This document shows positions 49,616 to 57,905 of a stretch of 64,000 nucleotides of DNA, in pieces. The notes under the pieces are model-generated. The model did no database searches. It was not told the origin of the DNA and worked only from the letters and a program-made list of their open reading frames with translations. The DNA comes from an uncultured Dorea sp. (GTDB lineage: Bacteria; Bacillota; Clostridia; Lachnospirales; Lachnospiraceae). The stretch lies in contig CAJTVY010000002.1 of the NCBI GenBank assembly GCA_910579925.1, forward strand, positions 1 to 64,000, read 5' to 3'. The stretch's first letter is position 1. Each line of letters begins with the position of its first letter. The position numbers and the translations under genes are program-made.

Positions 49616-52096
49616 TTAATAGCCGCCAAGCTGACTCAGCCAGCTGCTCTGGCTATTCATCTGGGAGATCAAAGTCTCCAGACTTGTGAACTGCTTGATA
49701 TAACGGTCACGCTCTGACTCCAATCTCGTCTGAAGCTTTGAAATCTGCTTGTTAATCTCGGTAAGCTGCTTATAGATGGAATTCTCAGTAAGACTCATGG
49801 GAGAACTCGTGGATCCGGCTTTCTTAATCAGAATACCTTTCGTGTCCATAGATCCCATCGTCCTAACATACTTATCCATAACATTCTTCAGATTCGTGGC
49901 TATACCCGTAATGTCATTGCCCTTCTCATCTTTTGCTTTTCCCGATGTGAAAAGCTTCTCAACAGACTCTGGATCGGTCTCAAGGGCCGCTCTCAGTTTC
50001 GTCTCGTCTACCGTCAGCTTACCGTTGTCTGAGTAAAGAGTAGATGTCGTAATTCCAATCTTCCTGAACGCTTCCATCGTACCGCCGCTCATGATAAACC
50101 GCAGGTCGCTGCTCAATGATCTCAGATCGCTGTCACCATAGAGCATACCCGTTTTCGCCTTCTCTTCCCACGTCTCAATCTCGCTCTCGCTCAGTTCCTT
50201 CTTCTGTTCGCTGGTAAGCGGCGAGTAATCACGGTCCGGCTTACTGGTCAGCTCTTTGTTCACCAGTTCAATGATCTTATTGTATTCATCTACCATTGAC
50301 TTAATATTGTCAACAATATTGTCAACATCCACCTGGGCGTTAATCTCCACCGGATCTTCAAAATTCTCAATCCGGTTCCCATCCTCATCGTAACCAAACG
50401 TACCTTTTACTCCGATAGACAGGCCGTCGACCGTAAAGGAATTCGTATCGCGGATTAATTCTACTACGTCGTCGGAACCTTTATACTTCACGGCAACAAC
50501 CGCATCCTGCCCCTGTACTCCATCCTGCAGATCCTGTATATCCGCAGCGTCTACTCCGAAGAGATGATTCAGAAGTTGAGCATCTCCCGAAATCTGTATG
50601 GAACCGCTGGCTCCTTTCTCGTTAGACGTAAATGTAAACTTATCTCCGACCGTCTGATAACTTACGGTTACGCCGGCGCCGCTCTTATTAATATCCTTCA
50701 TCAACTGATTAATGGTTGTCTTTTCCGTAATGGTAAACGTCTCGCCATTAATCGTAATTGTCTTACCCAGATCATCTGCAGTTACCTTTGACCCGGAATT
50801 CAGAATACCTTCATTCAGATTCACACGGTTTGTAATACCTGCCTTGATTCCAAACACGCCGTTTTTCCCTACAAGATCAGAGTGACCGGAAGCAATCGAA
50901 AGCGTAGAAGTATTGTCTACCTTCGCTCCGTCCCAGTCCGGGGTGCCGTCTGGGTTTCTTTTTACAGTTGACGGGTCATATGTCGTGAAATCAAATTTCC
51001 CATCGTTCAGGCCAACACGGATTCTGTTCTTTCCGAAAGCTGAATCCAGCTGTTTCTGGATAGACTCCTGTATCGTCTTATTATCTTCCTCCTGCCCCTT
51101 GCCCAGTTCACTGGCCGCCGGCAGCTTTATGGTGGCAGATTTCCCGTTATAGGAAAAAGTCATAGACTTTCCGCCCACTTTCTCTGCAAAAGAGATGGCC
51201 TTTGTAAGAGCCTCTTTCGTTCCAAGTTCCGCGCCTGTCTGCCCGTCTCTTTTAAGAGTTATCTCCGCAGCTTTTCCCTTGTCATCCTTACTGTCAAATC
51301 CCAGCAGATCCATCGCTGAATTCGTGCCGCCTACCATCTTAACCTCGTTGCCGCCTTCGCGCCCGGTAACCTTCACGTTAATGCCGTTACCGTCTGCGTT
51401 AAACTTAACGACATCTGAAAGCTTCGTCTTATCATTCACTTCAACTTTCGAGAGCTGGTCATTGATCGCAGCCGCAATCCCCTCCGCCGTCGTATAGTTA
51501 TTGAGTTCCCCCTTTGAGTTCGTCAATCCCAGGGTAATGGAGTAACTGTCGCCGCCATATTTAAAATCTAATGTCTTGCCTACCAGATTCTGGACCAAAT
51601 ATGGCTTATCCGCAGTCACTACCGACTGATCGAAGTCCGCCGGGTATGTGATATCTCCAATCTTTCCCGTCTGAATCTGCATGTTCGAAACAGATTCGGA
51701 AGAAGACCACTTCGCATCCTGCGCCATCTGCTTCACACCCATAATCGTGATCGCATCCGCCGCACTGGCCGTTCCCGTTACAGAAACGTACTTACTGTTC
51801 GCTCCGCTGGCCGTAATATTATTCCTTCCCCACAACATAGAACTGAACAAGTTATTGGAAGATGTAAGAGATGCCGTATATTTATTCGCAAATGCGATCA
51901 TCATATCACTGATAGCGCGGACAGCGTTCTGCTTCCATTCAAGCTGCTGCTTCTTCTGCTCCTGCTGCGTAATCTTACTGGTAGTACCGTATGTCATACC
52001 TTCGATCAAAGTATCTCTGTCCATCCCGCTGGCCAGACCGCCATATCCGCGAAGGCTGTTACTTGTTGAATTCGTCAATCCACCTACTGTTGCCAT
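49616..52096 (-). CDS. fliD: Flagellar filament cap protein FliD (long variant)
   Basis: An 826-residue cap protein, nearly twice the common 450-500. The N-terminal FliD domain (about 13-110: GYGGLASGMDRDTLIEGM, then QQLEWKQNAVRAISDMM) and the C-terminal domain (about 610-826: IVDNIKSMVDEYNKIIELVN, then LYGDSDLRSLSSDLRFI and a coiled-coil tail) are intact. The extra ~300 residues form repeated beta modules in the middle (YTTAEGIAAAINDQL and ITEKTTINQLMKDINKS), which would face outward on the cap. The ATG at 52096 has AAAGGAGAG upstream. The earlier in-frame start at 52177 lies before it. A SigD-like promoter lies at 52219-52245. Confidence 0.93.
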   Translation of the reverse strand: MATVGGLTNSTSNSLRGYGGLASGMDRDTLIEGMTYGTTSKITQQEQKKQQLEWKQNAVRAISDMMIAFANKYTASLTSSNNLFSSMLWGRNNITASGANSKYVSVTGTASAADAITIMGVKQMAQDAKWSSSESVSNMQIQTGKIGDITYPADFDQSVVTADKPYLVQNLVGKTLDFKYGGDSYSITLGLTNSKGELNNYTTAEGIAAAINDQLSKVEVNDKTKLSDVVKFNADGNGINVKVTGREGGNEVKMVGGTNSAMDLLGFDSKDDKGKAAEITLKRDGQTGAELGTKEALTKAISFAEKVGGKSMTFSYNGKSATIKLPAASELGKGQEEDNKTIQESIQKQLDSAFGKNRIRVGLNDGKFDFTTYDPSTVKRNPDGTPDWDGAKVDNTSTLSIASGHSDLVGKNGVFGIKAGITNRVNLNEGILNSGSKVTADDLGKTITINGETFTITEKTTINQLMKDINKSGAGVTVSYQTVGDKFTFTSNEKGASGSIQISGDAQLLNHLFGVDAADIQDLQDGVQGQDAVVAVKYKGSDDVVELIRDTNSFTVDGLSIGVKGTFGYDEDGNRIENFEDPVEINAQVDVDNIVDNIKSMVDEYNKIIELVNKELTSKPDRDYSPLTSEQKKELSESEIETWEEKAKTGMLYGDSDLRSLSSDLRFIMSGGTMEAFRKIGITTSTLYSDNGKLTVDETKLRAALETDPESVEKLFTSGKAKDEKGNDITGIATNLKNVMDKYVRTMGSMDTKGILIKKAGSTSSPMSLTENSIYKQLTEINKQISKLQTRLESERDRYIKQFTSLETLISQMNSQSSWLSQLGGY

Positions 52097-52218
52097 ACTA
52101 ATCTCTCCTTTTCTTTCATTAATACTTATTATTTGTGCGATACGATAGCTGCCACAGACATAGATTGCCGGTTTCACTCCCGCACCTTTTTACAAATTCA
52201 AATTTATTCTGTACTTAT

Positions 52219-52245
52219 TTATCGGCATATAGTATACTTTATATA
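52219..52245 (-). promoter_or_regulatory. Probable SigD promoter of fliD-fliS
   Basis: On the reverse strand GCCGATAA (52226-52219) is a full SigD -10, with TATA (52245-52242) at the correct 15-base spacing. fliD is a normal late flagellar gene. Confidence 0.6.
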
Positions 52246-52285
52246 ATAGTTAGATAAGCTTTAATTACGAATGGAGGAATTTATT

Positions 52286-53062
52286 TTGGCTACTATTATC
52301 GCACTTACAAACCAGAAAGGCGGCGTAGGCAAGACAACATCATCCAGCGCTTTAGCCGCAGGTCTGTTTTCGTTTTATAATAAAAAGGTATTGGCGATTG
52401 ATCTTGATCCCCAGGGAAGCATGGGCTTCAGCCTCGGACTGGACATTGAGAACTGCAGCACGATTTACGATGTGCTAAAAGGTCAGGTACCTATTAAAGA
52501 TGCGATCCAGGATACCGACTACTGTGATATTATTACTTCAAATATTTTACTGAGCAGCGCAGAACTGGAATTTACTTCTTCGGACCGGGACATCCTGCTC
52601 AAAAGAGCTCTGCTCCCCGTTATTGCTGAGTATGATTATATTATCATTGATACTCCGCCCGCACTGAATGTTCTTACGGTCAATGCTTATGCTGCTTCTG
52701 ATCATCTGATTATTCCCATGGCGCCAGAGATCTTAAGTCTGCTGGGCGTTTCACAGTTAAAGGAAACTATTGATTCCGTACGCCAGAGCGTGAACCCCCA
52801 TCTGAATGTTCTTGGGATTCTCCTTACAAAGTATAATCCTCGGACGCTGCTTGCCCGGGAAGTAAAAGAGATGGCCGAGAACATTGCGTCCCAGATAGGA
52901 GCATGTGTATTCCAGGCACAGATCCGTACCAGTGTTTCCGTAGCGGAGGCTCCCGCCCATGGACTTAGTATTTTTGACCACGCCCCTACTGCGAAACCAT
53001 CTCTGGACTATCAGGAATTTATCCGGGAAGTCGTAGATCTGACTTCTTCCGATACCATATAA
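52286..53062 (+). CDS. ParA/MinD-family ATPase
   Basis: A 258-residue Walker-type ATPase close to Soj/ParA: deviant Walker A QKGGVGKTTSSSALAAG, DLDPQGSMGFSLG, Walker B YIIIDTPPALNVLT and the C-terminal TSVSVAEAPAHGLSIFDH. These proteins dimerise with ATP on DNA or membrane and position cargo such as chromosomes, chemoreceptor arrays or flagella. The start is a TTG at 52286 with GGAGG eight bases before it. The ATG at 52271 overlaps that site. No parB follows. Instead a ComFB-domain gene starts 13 bases downstream, and fliD is divergent, so a role in cell-envelope or motility-machine placement is likely, but inferred. Confidence 0.9.
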   Translation: MATIIALTNQKGGVGKTTSSSALAAGLFSFYNKKVLAIDLDPQGSMGFSLGLDIENCSTIYDVLKGQVPIKDAIQDTDYCDIITSNILLSSAELEFTSSDRDILLKRALLPVIAEYDYIIIDTPPALNVLTVNAYAASDHLIIPMAPEILSLLGVSQLKETIDSVRQSVNPHLNVLGILLTKYNPRTLLAREVKEMAENIASQIGACVFQAQIRTSVSVAEAPAHGLSIFDHAPTAKPSLDYQEFIREVVDLTSSDTI

Positions 53063-53075
53063 GGAGGCATAGATA

Positions 53076-54038
53076 ATGGCAAGAAAAAGCAATAAAACAG
53101 CTCATGTGTTGAATCTGCTTTCCGGACATGACGCCCAGTCTGCGGCAGACGATACGACGGACACCAGAACATCTGCCGAGGACAAAACACCAGACACCAG
53201 AACATCTGCCGAGGACAAAACGCCAGGCGCCGGTTCATCTGCAGATGTGAAGACAACCGCTCAAGATGCGCCTGCTCCTGCAGATTCCAGATCTCCAGCA
53301 AGTGCCGCTCCCTCTCAGAATATTTCTGTAATAGATACAACAGGTGAGGATCCTGTCGCAGATCTGATACAGCAGAATTTATCTGCTCAGTTTGATGGAG
53401 ACGGCAAAGAGACTTCTTCGGAAGATCCTGAAGACAAGGCAGTTTCTGCCGAGATATCCGATAACATCGAAGCCGCTGATTCACTCTCCTCCGCTATTAT
53501 GGAAGATGGGTCAGATCTACCCTTATCTACTGACGTAAAGGAGCAGAATTCTGAATCTTCTTCCACATATACTATAGCAACAGAGGATCGTACGGATGTG
53601 ACTGTCCCCACTCCGGATCCGCTTCCAGAGCCTACTCCTATTTCGGTTCCCTCTCCGGATCCGGTTTCGTCCGTGTCGGTTCCAGACCCGGAATCGGTTC
53701 CAGGTCCCGGCCCTACGACGGTTCCAAAGAAAGCGGCTGAACCGGAGCCGGAGCCCGAACCAGAGCCCGAACCGGACTTCATCTATCTGAATGTTATGGA
53801 GGCCATTGTAAGAGATAAGATTATCTACTACATGCGGCAGTTCGACGTCTGTACCTGCGACCGCTGTGTTGCCGACACAATTGCACTGGCAATGAACGGA
53901 CTGTCCCCGAAGTATATCGTTACTTCACCGGCGGCAGTTGACCCGCTCATCGGATTTTACACAAACAAGCTGATTTCTGATATTACGGTTGAGGCAACCA
54001 AGGCATGCATAACCGTGAAAGAGACCCCCAGGCATTAA
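53076..54038 (+). CDS. ComFB-domain protein with long acidic/proline-rich linker
   Basis: A 320-residue protein. Residues about 1-235 are low complexity, with an Asp/Ser/Thr/Ala-rich part, an exact repeat of DTRTSAEDKTP and then Pro-Glu/Pro-Asp runs. The C-terminal ~85 residues form a ComFB domain (YLNVMEAIVRDKIIYYMRQF, DVCTCDRCVADTIALAMN and LSPKYIVTSPA) with the conserved CTCDRC cysteines. ComFB-like proteins have been reported as cyclic-dinucleotide receptors in cyanobacteria. Binding here is untested. The N-terminus (ARKSNKTAHVLNLL) is basic. It follows the ParA gene by 13 bases and is likely its partner, with the disordered linker serving as a tether. Confidence 0.85.
   Translation: MARKSNKTAHVLNLLSGHDAQSAADDTTDTRTSAEDKTPDTRTSAEDKTPGAGSSADVKTTAQDAPAPADSRSPASAAPSQNISVIDTTGEDPVADLIQQNLSAQFDGDGKETSSEDPEDKAVSAEISDNIEAADSLSSAIMEDGSDLPLSTDVKEQNSESSSTYTIATEDRTDVTVPTPDPLPEPTPISVPSPDPVSSVSVPDPESVPGPGPTTVPKKAAEPEPEPEPEPEPDFIYLNVMEAIVRDKIIYYMRQFDVCTCDRCVADTIALAMNGLSPKYIVTSPAAVDPLIGFYTNKLISDITVEATKACITVKETPRH
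53160..53225 (+). repeat. 33-bp tandem repeat inside the ComFB-domain gene
   Basis: Two copies (53160-53192 and 53193-53225) are identical except for one base, and each encodes DTRTSAEDKTP. The near identity suggests recent slippage expansion in the linker. Confidence 0.85.
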
Positions 54039-54039
54039 A

Positions 54040-54065
54040 AAAGGAGTGCAGATCTGCACTCCTTT
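54040..54065. terminator. Perfect-palindrome bidirectional terminator
   Basis: AAAGGAGTGCAGA and TCTGCACTCCTTT are exact complements, flanked by A-rich and T-rich sequence, between the convergent ComFB and chemoreceptor genes. Confidence 0.85.
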
Positions 54066-54075
54066 CTCTATTCTA

Positions 54076-55725
54076 TCACTTCTTAAGCCTGAATTTCTCC
54101 GTCTGCTGCTTCAACATTGTTACCTGTGCAAAGAGTTCCTGACTGACTGCCGCAGACTCCTCGCTGCTCGCAGAATTCGTCTGGACAACCTCTGAGATCT
54201 GTCCGATTCCATCCGTAACCTGTTTAATAGACTCCGCTTCTCCCTGAATCACTTCTGCAATCGTACCAATCGCAGTGTTAGATTCTACCACTAAATTCAG
54301 CGTCTTCTGCAGAGTATTGGATACCTCATCGACAATCTGGCTTCCTTTCTCCGTGACAGTAACGGAATTACCAATCAGATCTTTCGTCGCCTTAGCCGCC
54401 TGGTCGGACTGGGCCGCAAGGCTGCGGACTTCATCTGCCACAACAGCAAATCCTTTTCCGGCGTCTCCCGCCCTTGCCGCCTCAACAGCCGCATTCAGAG
54501 CCAGAATATTTGTCTGGAAAGCAATATTCTCAATCGTTGCAATAATCTCTCCAATCTTCTGTGAGGCTTGCGTGATATCGTTCATGGCAGAAACCATCTC
54601 TTCCATCTGCTGACCGCTGATCGTCACCTGTTCACCGGTCAGACGAGCGTTCTCCTGCGCATTCTGAGCCATTTCGACATTTTTTGCCGCATTCCTCGAC
54701 AATTCCTCAAGCATTGCATATAGCTGCTCCACCGCACTGGCCTGCTCAGTCGCACCCTGGGCAAGCGACTGCGCTCCGCTGGATAACTGCTCTGCACTTC
54801 CAGAGATCTGGTGTTCCACCTTGCCAATGTTACCGATAGAAGCTGAAAGCGTATCTGTAAAGATCCCGATCGAAGTCTCGATAGACTTAAAATCTCCTAT
54901 AAACGGCGTAGACGTACGAACATCAAATACCCCCTGCGCCAGTTGATTCATAATCCGATTAATATCTCCGACATAACCCTGAATCACCTTGAATGAAGTC
55001 TGCAGAGTTGTCGACAACTCTCCAATCTCATCCCTGGATTCATAATCAATATCCAGTTCAAGCCGTCCTTCCTGGAGCGGCTGGACACATTCACTGATAT
55101 GCATAATCGGCTTGATCACCTTCTTCATTACATAAATGATAAGGCTTGCAAGACAGATCAGCGCTACAAAAAAACACACTCCGGCCAGCACCTGAACGAC
55201 GTGGATCGTCCTGAACATACTCTCTGAACTTTCCTCCGTCAGCTGTTCGCTTTCCTGTACAATCGTTTCCAGCTTTTCCACCAGCACAGACAGATTCGTG
55301 CGGATGGTGCTTTGATAATACTCCTGTGCCTGCGCCGGATCCGTCTTCATCAGTTCCAGTGCATAGCCGGCTGACTCGTGCAGTTCCTTATGCAGCGGCT
55401 CGATCTCTTTCCTCATTTCGATGACAACCGCATCGTCCGTCTCCACGTCATTATAGAGCCATTTCCCCAATACACATGCTGTCGGATCCAGACTTCCTTC
55501 GAACTCAATCCCTGCGTACAAAGCGCTGCTCAGACCGCTGGACCATTTATAATGCGCCGTTTCCGCCTTTTCAATCGTATCCAGCATCTGACTTGCAGCA
55601 CTGCTGGAATTCGCCGCATCTTTAATGAGAAAAACATTAAATGTAACCACCAGGCTGTACACGAGCACGGCTGCAAATGCAAAAGCTACCCGAATTCCAA
55701 CCATTGTCTTAATACTTTTACGCAT
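54076..55725 (-). CDS. Chemoreceptor with extracytoplasmic CZB zinc-binding sensor
   Basis: A 549-residue methyl-accepting protein. Helices at about 8-35 and 174-200 enclose a sensor with the CZB pattern: His58 (AHYKW), Cys84 in CVLGKWLY, His112 and His116 (EPLHKELHE). These are the ligands that bind zinc and react with hypochlorite in the family. CZB is more often cytoplasmic, so the extracytoplasmic placement is notable. HAMP is at about 198-250 and the tip NIAFQTNILALNAAVEAARA is intact. The 5' leader holds a 7-bp hairpin (55755-55778). It follows the metalloprotease-like gene on the same strand after 123 bases. Confidence 0.9.
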   Translation of the reverse strand: MRKSIKTMVGIRVAFAFAAVLVYSLVVTFNVFLIKDAANSSSAASQMLDTIEKAETAHYKWSSGLSSALYAGIEFEGSLDPTACVLGKWLYNDVETDDAVVIEMRKEIEPLHKELHESAGYALELMKTDPAQAQEYYQSTIRTNLSVLVEKLETIVQESEQLTEESSESMFRTIHVVQVLAGVCFFVALICLASLIIYVMKKVIKPIMHISECVQPLQEGRLELDIDYESRDEIGELSTTLQTSFKVIQGYVGDINRIMNQLAQGVFDVRTSTPFIGDFKSIETSIGIFTDTLSASIGNIGKVEHQISGSAEQLSSGAQSLAQGATEQASAVEQLYAMLEELSRNAAKNVEMAQNAQENARLTGEQVTISGQQMEEMVSAMNDITQASQKIGEIIATIENIAFQTNILALNAAVEAARAGDAGKGFAVVADEVRSLAAQSDQAAKATKDLIGNSVTVTEKGSQIVDEVSNTLQKTLNLVVESNTAIGTIAEVIQGEAESIKQVTDGIGQISEVVQTNSASSEESAAVSQELFAQVTMLKQQTEKFRLKK

Positions 55726-55848
55726 GGATATATATCCCCTCTTTCTTTCTATATACTCCCATTGGTATTACTGGGAGTTTTCTCTATATAAGATCGAACC
55801 TCTCAGTACATTGTATTACAAGATCGTAAAAATGTGTCAGTTATCTTG

Positions 55849-56640
55849 CTATGCAGCAACAAATTCCCCATTTTCCGTCCGCTCTGGCTGTGGATCCGCC
55901 GCAGTCGTTGTCCTCGTCGTCCCTCCCGATACATAAGACGCACCGCACTCTGGACAGATGGCCGTATGCATGGTAACTGACTGGCTGACTACCCGCCGGT
56001 CTTCGCGCACCGCTGCCGCACGTTCCCGTACGACATGCTCCATCTCATGGCCTCTTACTGCAGCGGCAGCCTGTTCAGGCGCAATCTGGGTAGGCGTCTT
56101 AAATGAAACTCCTGCATCGTCAGAACCGTCCTGGTATTTTCTTTCCTTACAGGTCTGGCATTCACCCTCTTTTGCCGCTTCTTGTATTTCTTCTATCCCT
56201 GTCCCGGATGTTGGATTTTTTCCCGAAGCATTCTGATCTACATACTGAATACGCATGCGTACTGCCAGTTCTGCCGGATCCATTCCTTCCCTCAGAAACG
56301 GAATCATGTATCCAATTCCCCGCGGAGCATCTGCTTCCACGGTCGATACCGGACGAACAGGCTCTACAGGCGTCCCTGGATTTGCCGGACGCCCTGCCGC
56401 TAATGCTGCGCCGACGCTAAGGCCGGCCCGGATTCCATATACAGATCCGACACTTCTGCCAGACTGTATCCCAGACGCTGCCGATAAACTCTGCGCTTCT
56501 GCAGCCGTACTCCGAACTCCCTGCACAGGGGCCGCCTCACCGACACTGCGTAAAGACCGCACTCCATTCGTCCGTGCATAGCCCATATATTGATAAGATG
56601 TGCTTATATATGGACTCATTGCTGAGATTCCGCCTACCAT
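55849..56640 (-). CDS. SprA/CJM1_0395-like putative metalloprotease
   Basis: A 263-residue protein with a HEXXH-type motif (HEMEH, 198-202, within AAVRGHEMEHVVRERAAA). The motif is preceded by a CxxC pair (GECQTCKERKYQDGSDDAG) and followed by another (ICPECGASYVSGG), which may bind a structural metal. The N-terminal 140 residues are Ala/Gly/Ser/Val-rich and probably disordered. It resembles proteins annotated as SprA-related or CJM1_0395-family putative metalloproteases. GGAGG precedes the ATG, 17 bases after the HDOD gene, so it belongs to the chemotaxis operon. Substrate unknown. Confidence 0.72.
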   Translation of the reverse strand: MVGGISAMSPYISTSYQYMGYARTNGVRSLRSVGEAAPVQGVRSTAAEAQSLSAASGIQSGRSVGSVYGIRAGLSVGAALAAGRPANPGTPVEPVRPVSTVEADAPRGIGYMIPFLREGMDPAELAVRMRIQYVDQNASGKNPTSGTGIEEIQEAAKEGECQTCKERKYQDGSDDAGVSFKTPTQIAPEQAAAAVRGHEMEHVVRERAAAVREDRRVVSQSVTMHTAICPECGASYVSGGTTRTTTAADPQPERTENGEFVAA

Positions 56641-56657
56641 AAGCTTTCACCTCCGCT

Positions 56658-57905
56658 TTACTCTTCATTCATACCTACGACATTATCCCAGATATTATTT
56701 ACTTCTTCTACGCACTCCATATAAATCTGTGCCATCTCATTCGTCTTAAGTCCCAGCTCGTCTGCAATCTCCTTGATCTCACCCCAGTCAGCCTTCTCAT
56801 AGCAGAGTACAAGTTCATACAGGCGGCCTGCCTTTCCTTCTTTCCGGATCAAAGCATCCTTCACTTCTTCCAGAATCGGAATCTCGTAGAGGATCTCTGC
56901 AATCGGAGCATCTATCATGTACTCCAGCATCGAGAACATACCGAGCAGATATGCGTCTGATGTATTAATCGGGAAATTCTTCAGTCTCTTTACCAGTGCG
57001 GATGTAAAATTCGCACGCATAAACGATGCCTTCAGCAGTTCCTCAGATTCCGACTTGTTCTGTTTATCCTCGAAACTCAGAAGATAAACCCACTGCTTTA
57101 ACTGACTGATTCCGACGCGCACCAACGCCTGACGAACGGACGTTGTCTCATGATGCACTGCGAAGTATGCCGAATTCGCCATCTTGAGAAGCGCATAGGT
57201 AAGGGACGCATCTCTTGTGATCGTCTCTTCCAGAATCTCCACATCCGGCTCATCCTTCGTAATCTCGACGATAAGCTGATAGAGGTTACCCTGCATAAAG
57301 TCCATCTTGCTTGCTTTTGACGTTGTGGCTCCTGCAATATAATTGCCTTCCACATAGTCTACGCCCAATTCAACCGCACAATCGTACACCTCCTTGCTGT
57401 TCACGCCTGTTGCAATAAACTGCTTCTGGAAACCGTGGGCCATGTCGATCACATTGGCAATAGAACGCTTCTGCGTCCCTTCCAGCTTATTCGAAAGATC
57501 CATCTTGATAAAATCTACATATTCCAGCATACTGAAATACTTTGGCGTAAACTGAAAATCATTAATCGCAAAATGATATCCCTGATCACGATACTTACTG
57601 ATGAGAATCGCTGCCAGAGAATGGACCACAATATTGTCCTCAATCTGGATCACAACCTTATCCTTGTCGAAAATCTTCGGCGTATTCCGAAACAAGAGCG
57701 TCGGTGTAAATGTCATAAAGGTCTTTTTATCTTTAAAGATTCTCTCAGAATTCTCTGACAGGAAAGCCACCATCGTATTCGCCGCTACGCTGTCTGAGCT
57801 TGAATTATACAAACTACTCTCATCCTCCTGCACAAGCAGCTCATATCCGATGATCGTATCTGTCTTGAGATCCTTAATAGCCTGTCTTACTACACAATTC
57901 TTCAT
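56658..57905 (-). CDS. EAL-like/HDOD signalling protein (YuxH type)
   Basis: A 415-residue protein. Residues about 1-200 have the EAL fold, but the catalytic motif is degenerate (YELLVQ in place of E-x-L, and no metal-binding glutamates at the usual places), so c-di-GMP hydrolysis is unlikely. Residues about 205-400 are an HDOD domain (ALLKMANSAYFAV, then VRQALVRVGISQLKQWVYLL). Such YuxH-like proteins act as signalling scaffolds. The ATG overlaps the cheV stop by four bases, giving translational coupling. Confidence 0.88.
   Translation of the reverse strand: MKNCVVRQAIKDLKTDTIIGYELLVQEDESSLYNSSSDSVAANTMVAFLSENSERIFKDKKTFMTFTPTLLFRNTPKIFDKDKVVIQIEDNIVVHSLAAILISKYRDQGYHFAINDFQFTPKYFSMLEYVDFIKMDLSNKLEGTQKRSIANVIDMAHGFQKQFIATGVNSKEVYDCAVELGVDYVEGNYIAGATTSKASKMDFMQGNLYQLIVEITKDEPDVEILEETITRDASLTYALLKMANSAYFAVHHETTSVRQALVRVGISQLKQWVYLLSFEDKQNKSESEELLKASFMRANFTSALVKRLKNFPINTSDAYLLGMFSMLEYMIDAPIAEILYEIPILEEVKDALIRKEGKAGRLYELVLCYEKADWGEIKEIADELGLKTNEMAQIYMECVEEVNNIWDNVVGMNEE

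Noticed and set aside
52286..53062. ParA taken as evidence for an integrated plasmid
   Set aside because: No ParB, centromere repeats or replication gene nearby. The partner is a ComFB-domain gene and the neighbours are flagellar.
53140..53240. Direct repeats considered as a CRISPR-like array
   Set aside because: Two adjacent in-frame copies without spacers, coding for a repeated peptide. No CRISPR array or cas gene was seen anywhere in the window.
53387..53782. Gly-Ser-rich frame opposite the ComFB-protein linker
   Set aside because: It is only the reverse complement of Pro/Glu/Asp codon repeats and has no start context.
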